Assembly (NCBI GenBank): GCA_963697345.1
Contig: CAVONS010000006.1
Coordinates: forward strand, 1-64,000
Origin: Prado023 sp963697345
Lineage (GTDB): Bacteria > Actinomycetota > Actinomycetes > S36-B12 > CAIYMF01
Length of the DNA stretch: 64,000 nt
Direction of reading: 5' to 3'
Shown: positions 19,503-27,775 of the stretch, one piece after another
Numbering within the stretch: position 1 is the first letter of the stretch
Layout: the number at the start of each line of letters is the position of its first letter
Made by a program: the position numbers and the translations under genes
The notes under the pieces: generated by a model
Databases searched by the model: none
Told to the model about the DNA's origin: nothing
What the model saw: only the letters and a program-made list of their open reading frames with translations

Positions 19503-19575
19503 GGGTCGTACCGTACCGGCGCGGCTCGCTCGCTCCGCAACAGCACGTCGCTGACGGCGCGCCCAGGGCAGCGCC

Positions 19576-20793
19576 TCAGCGGGCGCCGAGCTCCGCCAGG
19601 CAGTCGCGCAGCTGGGCCACGGCCCAGATGATCTCATCGGCTGTGATCACCAGGGGAGGCGCCAGGCGGATCGTCGAGCCGTGGGTGTCCTTGGCAAGGA
19701 CACCTCGTGCGAGCAGGGCCTCACACACCTCGCGGCCCGTGGCCAGCTCAGGGTCCACATCCACGCCGGCCCAGGTCCCGCGGGCACGAATCTCCACGAC
19801 CCCGTGGCCCAGGAGCTTGCCCAGCTCGGTGTTCAGGATCTGGCCCAGCTCGTCGGCCCGTTCCTGGAACTCCCCGGTCATCAACAGCCCGACGACGGCC
19901 CGACCCACCGCGCAGGCCAGCGGGTTGCCGCCGAACGTGCTGCCATGTTGGCCGGGCTTGAGGACACCGAGGATGTCGGAGTTGCCCACGATCGCCGAGA
20001 CGGGCAGGATTCCGCCACCGAGCGCCTTGCCGAGGATGTAGATGTCGGGGACCACGTCCTCGTGGTCGCACGCGAAGGTCCGCCCCGTGCGCGCCAGCCC
20101 GGACTGGATCTCGTCGGCGAGCATCAGGACGTTGTGCTCGCTGGCCAGCGAGCGGACCTCGCGCAGGTAGCCCTCGGGCGGGATGACAACGCCGCCCTCG
20201 CCCTGGATCGGCTCGATGAGGATCGCGGCGGTGCTGGGTGTGATGGCCGCGCGGATGGCATCCACATCGCCGTAGGGGACCTGGACGAAGCCCGGCGTGT
20301 AGGGACCGAAGTCGTCTCGTGCTGAGTCGTCGTCGGAGAAGGAGACGATGGTGGTGGTCCGCCCGTGGAAGTTGCCCTCGGCCACGATGATGCTCGCCTC
20401 GTGGTCGGCGATCCCCTTCACGGTGTAGCCCCACTTGCGGGCGACCTTGATGGCGGTCTCGACGGCCTCAGCCCCGGAGTTCATGGGGATGACCATGTCC
20501 TTGCCCGCCAGCTCGGCCAGCTCGGCGCAGAACGGACCGAACTGGTCGTGGTGGAAGGCGCGGCTCACCAGCGTGACGCGGTCGAGCTGGTCGTGGGCCG
20601 CAGCCACGATGTCCGGGTGGCCGTGGCCGAAGTTCAGTGCCGAGTAGCCGGCAAGGCAGTCGAGGTACTGGCGGCCCTCCACGTCGGTCACCCAGGCGCC
20701 CTCGGCGGTGGCGATGACGACCGGCAGTGGGTGGTAGTTGTGTGCCGAGTGCTCCTCGGCCAGCTCGATGAGGGCAGCTGCGTTGCGTTCCAT
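19576..20793 (-). CDS. rocD: Ornithine aminotransferase
   Basis: A 405-residue class III PLP aminotransferase. The N-terminus (NYHPLPVVIATAEGAWVTDVEGRQYLD, here split: NYHPLPVVIATAEGAWVTD and GRQYLDCLAGYSALNFGHGH) is that of ornithine-oxo-acid transaminases. Cofactor contacts are NSGAEAVETAIK, FHGRTTTIVSFS, LADEIQSGLARTG and the PLP Lys in ILGKALGGGILP. It converts ornithine plus 2-oxoglutarate to glutamate semialdehyde plus glutamate, linking arginine breakdown to proline and glutamate. The ATG follows GAGAGGACACG. No arginase or proline gene is adjacent. Confidence 0.9.
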   Translation of the reverse strand: MERNAAALIELAEEHSAHNYHPLPVVIATAEGAWVTDVEGRQYLDCLAGYSALNFGHGHPDIVAAAHDQLDRVTLVSRAFHHDQFGPFCAELAELAGKDMVIPMNSGAEAVETAIKVARKWGYTVKGIADHEASIIVAEGNFHGRTTTIVSFSDDDSARDDFGPYTPGFVQVPYGDVDAIRAAITPSTAAILIEPIQGEGGVVIPPEGYLREVRSLASEHNVLMLADEIQSGLARTGRTFACDHEDVVPDIYILGKALGGGILPVSAIVGNSDILGVLKPGQHGSTFGGNPLACAVGRAVVGLLMTGEFQERADELGQILNTELGKLLGHGVVEIRARGTWAGVDVDPELATGREVCEALLARGVLAKDTHGSTIRLAPPLVITADEIIWAVAQLRDCLAELGAR

Positions 20794-20939
20794 CGTGTCC
20801 TCTCCACTGGCCGACCCCGGCCATCCGCGCCCGGTCCGGTCGCCGCTGCGAAGTCTGCCGCATCGCGGGGTTCCACACCGCAGGGAGGCCGGCGGTGATC
20901 CGGGTGTCGCCCCGGGAGCTGTCGTCTGCTCGCCGACGG

Positions 20940-23339
20940 TCAGGTCCCGATGGGGATCCAGACCAGGCCGAGGTCACCCACCTTGATGTCGGTCTTCTCC
21001 AGGGACACGTCCAGCTGGCTCACGTCCGTGGCTCGCTCCGCCCAGTCCGCGCGGATCGAGCTGGCCTCGTCCTCCAGCTCGACCCGCAGGTCGGCCAGCC
21101 CCCCTGCGAGGTCCTCCACACGATCCCGGGCGGTCTCCAGCTGGCGCTGTGCCGTGCTCATCCTCCGGGCTGAGGCGCCCACCGACGAACGGCCGAACAG
21201 GCCGCCGAGCAGATCTGTGGCCATGGTCGAGGTGCGCTCGGACTCCTCACGGGCCACGGCGCGCTGGGCCGTGTCGACCCGCCGTTGGAGGGCGGAGATC
21301 TTCTTCTCGTACCTCGACGTGAGGGTGGCGACCTGGTTGTCGGCCTCGTCCGTGGCGACCGCGGCACACCGTGCGGCGAACTGCTCCCCTGTCTCGCCGA
21401 CCCGACCGTAGAGCTTCAGGGTCGTGTTGGCCGGCACGCTGACGCTCATCGTCCGGTACAGGTGGTCCACGAGCTCCGTGCGCAGCGAGGTCCACCACGG
21501 CGTCGTGTCCAGCCCGGAGGGCGCCAGCCGGTAGACGGCTGCGTCGGGACCATCGGCGAGCAGGTCGCGGTCGTCGTAGTCCACGGCGATGAAATCAGCT
21601 GCCGAGGGTGCCTCCGGGATCGGGAACAGGACGGCCTCGTAGACCTGGTCGTGGGTGAGGTCGGCCTTGGCCTCGTCGAACCGGAGATGGACGCGGGCCA
21701 CGATGCCGGCGGCGAACCGATGGCCCGGAACCGCGCCGGCAGCAGCTGCCCAGGAGGCAGCGGGGTCCAGGTGGTGCACGGGGATGCCGGGGGCGACGGT
21801 CGGTGCGACGGGGGTCTCGTCGTCAGCCAGGGGGGTCGCGACCGCGGCCGGCGGCAGGTCGAGGACGGGCGGCGTGGCCGTCTGGCCCGGCACCTCGTCA
21901 GCGGGCGGCGCGGTCGCCTGCCCGGATGCGTGGCCGGTGGCTCGTGCCGTCAGGTCGGCATCGCCGGACCCGGCATTGAGGAGGGCGACCTGGTCCCGGG
22001 TCACCGGCCCCCGCAGGTAGCTCATCGCCCAGCGGGTCGTGAAGACCTCGACGGAGTCCCTGCTGGCCCGCTTCATCAGGAACTCGCGCTTGGCCAACCC
22101 GGAGATCGTGTCCGACGCGACAGAGGTGTCGACCGTCCCCGCGGCGCTGGTGAGCCCGTCGACCAGGCGCGCCTTGTCCTGCTCGGTCTGCAGTCGACCG
22201 ATCATCCACGTGCCGGCATTCGACAGCGCCTTGTAGTCCAGGTCCACGGGATTCTGCGTCGAGAGCACGACCCCCACGCCGAACGCACGGGCCTGCTTGA
22301 GCAGCAGCAGGAGGGGGGCCTTCGTCGGCGGGTTCGCCGTCGGCGGCAGGTAGCCGGCGACCTCGTCCATGTAGAGCAGGACACGCAGGTCCGAGGTGCC
22401 GCTCTGCCGACGCATCCACGAGATGACCTTGGCCAGGATCACGGAGGTGGCCGACTGGCGCTGTGCATCGTCGAGGTGTGCGGTGGTCACGACCGCGCAC
22501 CGCGGCGCACCCGCTGCGGTGCGCAGCATCGCCTGGATGTCGATGCGCTGGCCGCCCAGCCAGGCGGCGAAGGCCGGCGAGGCGAGCAGGCCGTTGAGCT
22601 TGAGCACCAGCGCCATCCGATCGGCTGCCGGGTAGTAGGACTCCAGCTCGAGTACCCCGACCTTGCGCACGGGTGGCTGCTGGACGGCAGCCACGAGGCC
22701 GGCGAGGTCCAGCGAGCGCCCCTGGCTCCATGAATGATTGATGATCGTGGACAGCAGGATGTGCTCACGTGAGCTCAGCGGGTCCGCGTCGATCCGGACC
22801 AGGTTGAGCAGCGAGGAGACGTAGGCATCGATCTCCTCCTGGACGGCCTGCGGATCGGACATGTCGTCCGGCACGTCGAGGGTCCCGATGATGTTGAGAG
22901 CCACGCCGTGGGCTGATCCGGGGGTGTAGATGGTGACGTCGGCGGCCTCGTGCAGCGCCCGCACGTTGTCAGGACCCAGGTCCCACCCGGCCAGCCCAGT
23001 GGTCCATCTGGCAGCCTCCCCCGCCGCGAACTCGGGCACCTCCTGGCCCGCCCTGGTCGCATCGGACTCGTTGACCCAGGGCTCGAACTCACCGGGGGCC
23101 AGGTTCGGGAAGGTCAGCGCGATGTTGGCGAGGTCGCCCTTGGGATCGATGAGCAGTGCCGGGATGCCCGCGGCCAGGGCCTCCTCGATCAGGACGATGC
23201 CCAGGCCGGTCTTGCCCGAGCCGGTCATCCCGACGATCACGCCATGGGTGGTGAGGTCCCCGGCGGGGACCACAGCTGAAGTTCCGGTGCGCTCGTGGAC
23301 GGTGGGGTCGACGTGCCCGCCGAGTCGAAGATCAGCCAT
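20940..23339 (-). CDS. HerA-like helicase / P-loop ATPase
   Basis: A 799-residue protein. A HAS-barrel-like start is followed by Walker A GMTGSGKT at 37-44, ALLIDPKGDLAN, and Walker B VLLYMDEVAGYLPP. The sensor-like VVLSTQNPVDLDYKALSNAG and the arginine-finger region (EFLMKRASRDSVEVFTTRW) follow. The last 250 residues hold a predicted coiled coil (TLTSRYEKKISALQRRVDTA) and end in an acidic strand. The family (DUF853/VirB4-like) pumps or remodels DNA, but cellular roles in actinobacteria are not established; no NurA nuclease is beside it. TAGGGT sits 7 nt before the ATG. Confidence 0.8.
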   Translation of the reverse strand: MADLRLGGHVDPTVHERTGTSAVVPAGDLTTHGVIVGMTGSGKTGLGIVLIEEALAAGIPALLIDPKGDLANIALTFPNLAPGEFEPWVNESDATRAGQEVPEFAAGEAARWTTGLAGWDLGPDNVRALHEAADVTIYTPGSAHGVALNIIGTLDVPDDMSDPQAVQEEIDAYVSSLLNLVRIDADPLSSREHILLSTIINHSWSQGRSLDLAGLVAAVQQPPVRKVGVLELESYYPAADRMALVLKLNGLLASPAFAAWLGGQRIDIQAMLRTAAGAPRCAVVTTAHLDDAQRQSATSVILAKVISWMRRQSGTSDLRVLLYMDEVAGYLPPTANPPTKAPLLLLLKQARAFGVGVVLSTQNPVDLDYKALSNAGTWMIGRLQTEQDKARLVDGLTSAAGTVDTSVASDTISGLAKREFLMKRASRDSVEVFTTRWAMSYLRGPVTRDQVALLNAGSGDADLTARATGHASGQATAPPADEVPGQTATPPVLDLPPAAVATPLADDETPVAPTVAPGIPVHHLDPAASWAAAAGAVPGHRFAAGIVARVHLRFDEAKADLTHDQVYEAVLFPIPEAPSAADFIAVDYDDRDLLADGPDAAVYRLAPSGLDTTPWWTSLRTELVDHLYRTMSVSVPANTTLKLYGRVGETGEQFAARCAAVATDEADNQVATLTSRYEKKISALQRRVDTAQRAVAREESERTSTMATDLLGGLFGRSSVGASARRMSTAQRQLETARDRVEDLAGGLADLRVELEDEASSIRADWAERATDVSQLDVSLEKTDIKVGDLGLVWIPIGT

Positions 23340-23458
23340 GTCCGCCACCCTAGGGACCCGCCGCACGCGGCGCGCTGCAGCGGGGCCCCTGATCCCAGGT
23401 GATCCCCAGCGGGCCTTCGACCCGCGGCCCACCGATGCCACCGCTAGGGTTTCGATCC

Positions 23459-24196
23459 GTGAAGCCCTTCCTGTTCCTGGGGATCCGTCCGGAGGACGTG
23501 GCCGCGGACGACGAGTACGACGCGATGCTGCGCAGCTCTGGGCTCGACGAGCGCCTGCTCCAGCGACGACGGCTCGACCAGGGCCCGCTGGGCAACGTGG
23601 ACCTGGACCTGTGGTCGGGGGTGATCCTGGGTGGAGGCCCCTTCCAGGTCAGCGACCCCGAGGACGGCAAGTCGGTCACGCAGCGCCGGGTTGAGGCCGA
23701 CCTCGCGGCACTGCTGGATCAGGTGGTCGCCCGCGACTTCCCGTTCCTGGGCGCCTGCTACGGCATCGGCACCCTGGGTCGACACCAGGGCGCTGAGGTC
23801 GATCGGTGGTTCGGTGAACCTGTCGGGGCGGTCCACATCACGCTGACCGAGGAGGGCCGCAGAGATCCCCTGCTCGGCATCGCGGGTCAGCGGTTCGGCG
23901 CCTTCGGGGGTCACAAGGAGGCGATCCGTCGGCTGCCCCCGCACGCGGTGGCCCTGGCATCCTCCGCGCACTGCCCGGTGCAGGCATTTCGGGTCGGGGA
24001 GCGGGGCTACGCCACGCAGTTCCATCCTGAACTCGACCTGGACGGCCTGGCCACCCGTGTGGAGACCTACAAGTTCGCCGGCTACTTCGAGCCCCATGAG
24101 GCCCAGGACATCGTCGACGCCGCCCGTGACAGCGGGGTCGACCGGACCCCCGGCTTCCTGGCGCGCTTCGTCGAGCTGTTCGCGGTCGACGCCTGA
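23459..24196 (+). CDS. Class I glutamine amidotransferase (GMP synthase-like)
   Basis: A 245-residue stand-alone GATase1 domain. The triad is Cys100 in FLGACYGIG, His189 and Glu191 in ATQFHPELD. Oxyanion-type Gly residues sit in GVILGGGPF. Such proteins release ammonia from glutamine for an unknown partner, or hydrolyse gamma-glutamyl bonds like PuuD. The GTG start is chosen because TAGGGT lies 8 nt upstream and the domain starts there. It is divergent from the HerA-like gene. Confidence 0.82.
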   Translation: MKPFLFLGIRPEDVAADDEYDAMLRSSGLDERLLQRRRLDQGPLGNVDLDLWSGVILGGGPFQVSDPEDGKSVTQRRVEADLAALLDQVVARDFPFLGACYGIGTLGRHQGAEVDRWFGEPVGAVHITLTEEGRRDPLLGIAGQRFGAFGGHKEAIRRLPPHAVALASSAHCPVQAFRVGERGYATQFHPELDLDGLATRVETYKFAGYFEPHEAQDIVDAARDSGVDRTPGFLARFVELFAVDA

Positions 24197-24232
24197 CCGT
24201 CAGGGGTGCTGGCCGTGGCCGTTGGCCCTTGA

Positions 24233-25342
24233 CTACGCGGGCGGGCAGATCGGCTGGTCGGCCCGCGTGGTGTCCGAGGAGCTCGGGCTGGGAGGCGCCG
24301 AACCGCTCGGCGCACCCGAGCCGCCGCCACTGGGTGTCGCGGAGGGCTTGGGCGTCAGGGGTTCGTCGGCGCGCAGGGTCGCCCACATCGTGTCGGCCTC
24401 GGGCTGGGTCCACTGCACCCGGTTGGGGTCCGGGGGGTAGACCTCGTGGGGCACCGTCGTGAACTCGATGGAATCCAGCCCGACCTCGCGCACGCGCACG
24501 GCCAGGGAGGCCATCGAGCGGATGCTGCCGATCCCGGGGTCGGTGGTCACCGACGTCGTGGCTGCGTCCAGGAAGCCGTAGAGCTCGATCGGGTTGAACA
24601 GCACCCCGCTGGAGGTCACCTTCTGGATCAGTGACGCCAGGAAGTCCTGCTGCCGTTCGATCCGGCCGATGTCCGAGCCGTTGCCGCCACCGACGCCCTT
24701 GCGGACGCGGACGTAGTCCAGGGCCTGTTCCCCCTCGAGTGTCTGGCAGCCGGCTTCGAAGTAGATGGCGGACTCGGGGTCGCTGATGGGCTCGGGTATG
24801 TAGACCGTCACCCCACCGACGGCATCAACCATGTCCACGAACCCGACGAAGTCCACGACCACGAAGTGGTCGATCCGCAGGCCCGTGAGTGACTCCACGG
24901 TGCGCTGGACGCAGGCCGGGCCACCGATCGGGTAGGCAGCATTGAACTGGCGCAGGGCACCTGGGACGACCACGCCGTCCGCGCCGACGCAGTCGGGCAT
25001 CTGGACCATGGAGTCGCGGGGGATGCTGACCCCGGCCGCCCAGGTGTTGTCGGCCGAGAGATGGACCACCATCGTGGTGTCGGCCAGCCCGGGTGAGTCG
25101 CCGCCGACCACGCTGTTGGCGCCCTCGCGGGTGTCCGACCCGATGGCCAGGACGTTGAGAGCCTCATTCTCCTTGGCCGGGCGGACGTCGCCGAGGCCCT
25201 CAGCAGGGTCGATGGTCGTGATGTTGGAGTCCAGGTTGCGGTAGGCCAGCCAGACGACGATCGCCCCGATCGCGAGCAGGGCCACCAGCAGACCACCCAC
25301 GACCCACGGCCAGCGCTGGCGACCGGCACCGTCCTGCTCCAT
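24233..25342 (-). CDS. LytR-CpsA-Psr (LCP) family cell-wall glycopolymer ligase
   Basis: A 369-residue membrane-anchored protein: short cytoplasmic N-terminus, one transmembrane helix (WVVGGLLVALLAIGAIVVW), then the LCP domain. The core motifs are visible: IGSDTRE, ADTTMVVHLS, SIPRDSMVQMPDC, FVVVDFVGFVDMVDAVGGV, LDYVRVRKG and DIGRIERQQDFL, with the Arg/Asp residues that hold polyprenyl-pyrophosphate. It ends in a Ser/Pro/Gly-rich tail. LCP enzymes attach teichoic acid, arabinogalactan or capsule to peptidoglycan. GGGAGGG precedes the ATG and TACGCT lies about 25 nt upstream. Confidence 0.9.
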   Translation of the reverse strand: MEQDGAGRQRWPWVVGGLLVALLAIGAIVVWLAYRNLDSNITTIDPAEGLGDVRPAKENEALNVLAIGSDTREGANSVVGGDSPGLADTTMVVHLSADNTWAAGVSIPRDSMVQMPDCVGADGVVVPGALRQFNAAYPIGGPACVQRTVESLTGLRIDHFVVVDFVGFVDMVDAVGGVTVYIPEPISDPESAIYFEAGCQTLEGEQALDYVRVRKGVGGGNGSDIGRIERQQDFLASLIQKVTSSGVLFNPIELYGFLDAATTSVTTDPGIGSIRSMASLAVRVREVGLDSIEFTTVPHEVYPPDPNRVQWTQPEADTMWATLRADEPLTPKPSATPSGGGSGAPSGSAPPSPSSSDTTRADQPICPPA

Positions 25343-25427
25343 AAGCCCTCCCGGTCAGCCCTGGGCCGAGCGTAGCCCCAGCCACCGGCAGCGAACGGGG
25401 CGTGAGTCCCGCGCCGTCCCTGCGTGC

Positions 25428-26645
25428 TCAGTCAAGGACGTGGCTGACCAGGCCGTCGAGGAGCTTGGGCTCGAACCACGTGGACTTGGGGGGCATGATC
25501 CCGCCCGCATCGGCGACGCCGATCAGGTCCGCGACCGTGGTGGGGTGCAGCGAGAAGGCGGCAGTCCAGGGTCCGCCGTCCACAGCGGCCTCCAGCTCGG
25601 ACAGCGGGCGCACCCCACCGACGAAACCGATGCGCGGATCTGTCCGTTGGTCGGCGATGCCCAGCACGGGGGCCAGGACATGGCGCGCCAGGACGGCTAC
25701 GTCGAGCTGCTCGGCGGGGTCATCGGAGTCCCGCAGGTCATCCGGAGCGGTCAACCGGTACCAGCGGCCCTCGAGGTACAGGCCGAACCGCCCTGGCGCG
25801 GCGGGGCTCACTGGTCCGTCCGAGGCCTCCACGACGAACTCCTGGCCGATCCCTGCCAGCACCTCTTGGGCTGCAACTCCCTCGGGGGCCTGCACGAGCC
25901 GGTTGTACGGCAGGAGCTGGACCTCCTCGGCGGGGAAGGCCACCGCGAGGAACAAGGCGCTGGCGGGCGTCGGGTGGTGGGCGTGCACGACCGACGCGGC
26001 TGCGCTGCGGTGGTGGCCATCGGCGATGTACAGAGCCGGCATGTCGTCGAACGCCGCGACGATCTCCGCGAGGGACGACGAGTCGGTGATCGGCCAGACC
26101 TCGTGGCGTACCCCGCCGGGGCCGGTGATCCGCGTCGGAGCCGATTCCTCGGTGACCGCCGCCACGATGCGCGCCAGGACCGGACTGGCCCGATGCAGCA
26201 GGAACACGGGGCCGGTCTGGGCGCCGACGGCCTCGATCTGCGCGACACGATCGGCCTGCTTGTCCGGGCGGGTGGTCTCGTGCCGCCGGATGCGTCCCGA
26301 GTCGTAGGCGGCCACGCTGGCCCCGCCGACGAGGCCTGTCTGGACGTGCTCCCCGGCCGTGAGCCGGTAGACGTGGAAGCGTGCGTCCGGGTCGCGCACC
26401 AGCATCCCCTGTGACTGCAGCCGGTGGAAGGCTTCAGCGGCCAGCGCGTAGGCCCTCTGGCTGGCCGCAGGTGTCCCGACGGGCAGGTCGATGTCGGGAC
26501 GTGAGACGTGCAGGAACGAGTGCGGCCGGCCCGCGGCCATCACGACCGCCTCGTCGCGGTTCATCACGTCGTAGGGCAGCTCCGCCACCGCGGCGGCGGC
26601 GTCCGGGGGAGGGCACAGGCCACGGATGGGCTCGAGGAGGCTCAC
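25428..26645 (-). CDS. DUF1015 family protein
   Basis: A 405-residue soluble protein with the DUF1015 pattern throughout: LEPIRGLCPPP and LPYDVMNRDEA near the N-terminus, ALYIADGHHRSAAASVVHA mid-protein, and FVGGVRPLSELEAAV with AFSLHPTTVADLIGVADAG and MPPKSTWFEPKL near the end. The ADGHHR motif resembles the phosphate-binding loop of ParB/sulfiredoxin-like proteins, so a kinase or nucleotide role is conceivable but unproven. The GTG start has TACCAT 8 nt upstream. Confidence 0.85.
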   Translation of the reverse strand: MSLLEPIRGLCPPPDAAAAVAELPYDVMNRDEAVVMAAGRPHSFLHVSRPDIDLPVGTPAASQRAYALAAEAFHRLQSQGMLVRDPDARFHVYRLTAGEHVQTGLVGGASVAAYDSGRIRRHETTRPDKQADRVAQIEAVGAQTGPVFLLHRASPVLARIVAAVTEESAPTRITGPGGVRHEVWPITDSSSLAEIVAAFDDMPALYIADGHHRSAAASVVHAHHPTPASALFLAVAFPAEEVQLLPYNRLVQAPEGVAAQEVLAGIGQEFVVEASDGPVSPAAPGRFGLYLEGRWYRLTAPDDLRDSDDPAEQLDVAVLARHVLAPVLGIADQRTDPRIGFVGGVRPLSELEAAVDGGPWTAAFSLHPTTVADLIGVADAGGIMPPKSTWFEPKLLDGLVSHVLD

Positions 26646-26697
26646 GGGGGCCCATGGTAGGGGTGGCCCGTGGCCCAGCGGATGGGTGCGTCGGGAG

Positions 26698-27234
26698 TCA
26701 GTGGGCGAAGGTCACCGTGATGCGCGCGCGTGCCAGCGTGTGGAAGGCGAGGTTGAACGCGACGGCCACGGGCGAGGTGCCGGCCGGCAGGCCCAGCGAC
26801 GGGACGTCCAGGGCGTGCACGACGAACATGTACCGATGCGGGTGGTCGCCCGCGGGCGGTGCGGATCCCCCGTAGGCCGCGGTGCCGAAATCGGTCAGGG
26901 CATGGACCGCGTCGCCAGGCAGGGTGGCATCCGAGGCACCCGCCCCGCGGTCGAGGTGGTTGAGGGCTGCTGGCAGGTCCAGCACGGACCAGTGCCAGAA
27001 GCCGCAGCCGGTTGGTGCGTCAGGGTCGAAGCAGGTGACGACGTACCCCTCGGTCCCTGCCGGAGCACCCGACCACACCAGCTGGGGGGAGACGTTCTGT
27101 CCCCCTGCCGAGGAATGGACATGGGCTTCGGGGATCGTCGAGCCGTCGACAAGGTCACTGCTGGTGACCTCGAACCAGGGACGGGGCGGCAGGTAGTCAT
27201 ACGGATCGGGGGCGAACGGTCGCACAAGGGACAT
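26698..27234 (-). CDS. YbhB/YbcL (PEBP, Raf kinase inhibitor-like) protein
   Basis: A 178-residue single-domain phosphatidylethanolamine-binding-like protein. Motifs: GQNVSPQLVWSGAP, VVTCFDPDAPTGCGFWHWSV, GGSAPPAGDHPHRYMFVVHA and the terminal LAFHTLARARITVTFAH. The anion-binding pocket D-P-D-A-P...GxxxHR is intact. The biological role of bacterial members is not established. The ATG is supported by AAGGAG 6-12 nt upstream. The long frame upstream of it lies in a strongly structured intergenic region. Confidence 0.88.
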   Translation of the reverse strand: MSLVRPFAPDPYDYLPPRPWFEVTSSDLVDGSTIPEAHVHSSAGGQNVSPQLVWSGAPAGTEGYVVTCFDPDAPTGCGFWHWSVLDLPAALNHLDRGAGASDATLPGDAVHALTDFGTAAYGGSAPPAGDHPHRYMFVVHALDVPSLGLPAGTSPVAVAFNLAFHTLARARITVTFAH

Positions 27235-27271
27235 GGGGGGCTCCTTCTCGGGCGCCGGGGTCCGGACGCAG

Positions 27272-27340
27272 GAGAGCCCCGCTGCCGACGGGGGAGCAAG
27301 CAGCGAGGCTCTCGGTGACATTCTGGTCCATCGGGCTCTC
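27272..27340. promoter_or_regulatory. Structured intergenic element with two mutually exclusive hairpins
   Basis: GAGAGCC plus CGCTGC (27272-27285) can form a 13-bp stem with GCAGCG plus GGCTCTC (27300-27313). The same GAGAGCCC can instead pair with GGGCTCTC at 27333-27340. It lies between the divergent PEBP and ABM genes and could act in the leader of either. The switch-like layout resembles an attenuator or riboswitch expression platform. I tested it against glycine and SAM riboswitch consensus by eye and found no convincing match. Confidence 0.4.
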
Positions 27341-27422
27341 CCGTGGCAACTCCCACGCCGCAGCGGACACGGCCACCACCGGGCGGACAGCGGCCGGGCC
27401 GGAGCTGGGCGATGATGGAGCC

Positions 27423-27749
27423 ATGAGTTTTGTGGCGATCAATGTCCTGACCGTTGCCGAGGGCGCCGGGGAGACGCTCGAGCAGCGCTTCGCGCGCAGG
27501 GCCGGGTCCGTGGAGCGGGCACCCGGATTCGAGCGCTTCGAGCTGCTCCGTCCACTGCAGGGCACGGACGACTACCTCGTCTACACCCGCTGGGCCGACC
27601 GCGCGTCCTTCGACGCCTGGACCGCGTCACAGTCGTTCGCAGCAGGACACGGCCAGGCCAGCGATCGCTCGGAGTCCGAGCGTCCGGCGGCCAGCGGCTC
27701 GACGATCTGGAGCTTCGAGGTCGTGTCGGTCGCCGACCCGGACCAGTAG
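27423..27749 (+). CDS. Antibiotic biosynthesis monooxygenase (ABM) domain protein
   Basis: A 108-residue ferredoxin-like-fold protein. The family pattern is clear: FVAINVLTV at the start, ERAPGFERFELLRPL and DDYLVYTRWADRASFDAW. These motifs resemble the haem-degrading ABM subgroup (MhuD/IsdG-like), but the haem-contact His and Asn cannot be assigned with certainty, so the substrate is open. It is 26 nt upstream of an acyl-CoA dehydrogenase on the same strand, though that gene has its own -10-like box. Confidence 0.78.
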   Translation: MSFVAINVLTVAEGAGETLEQRFARRAGSVERAPGFERFELLRPLQGTDDYLVYTRWADRASFDAWTASQSFAAGHGQASDRSESERPAASGSTIWSFEVVSVADPDQ

Positions 27750-27775
27750 CGCACCCACCGGGCTAGCCTCCCGAT

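Noticed and set aside
27262..27360. Glycine or SAM riboswitch upstream of the PEBP or ABM gene
   Set aside because: Short pieces (GGAGAG, GAGCAAGC, CTCTC) look similar, but the conserved core is interrupted and the helices are in the wrong order.
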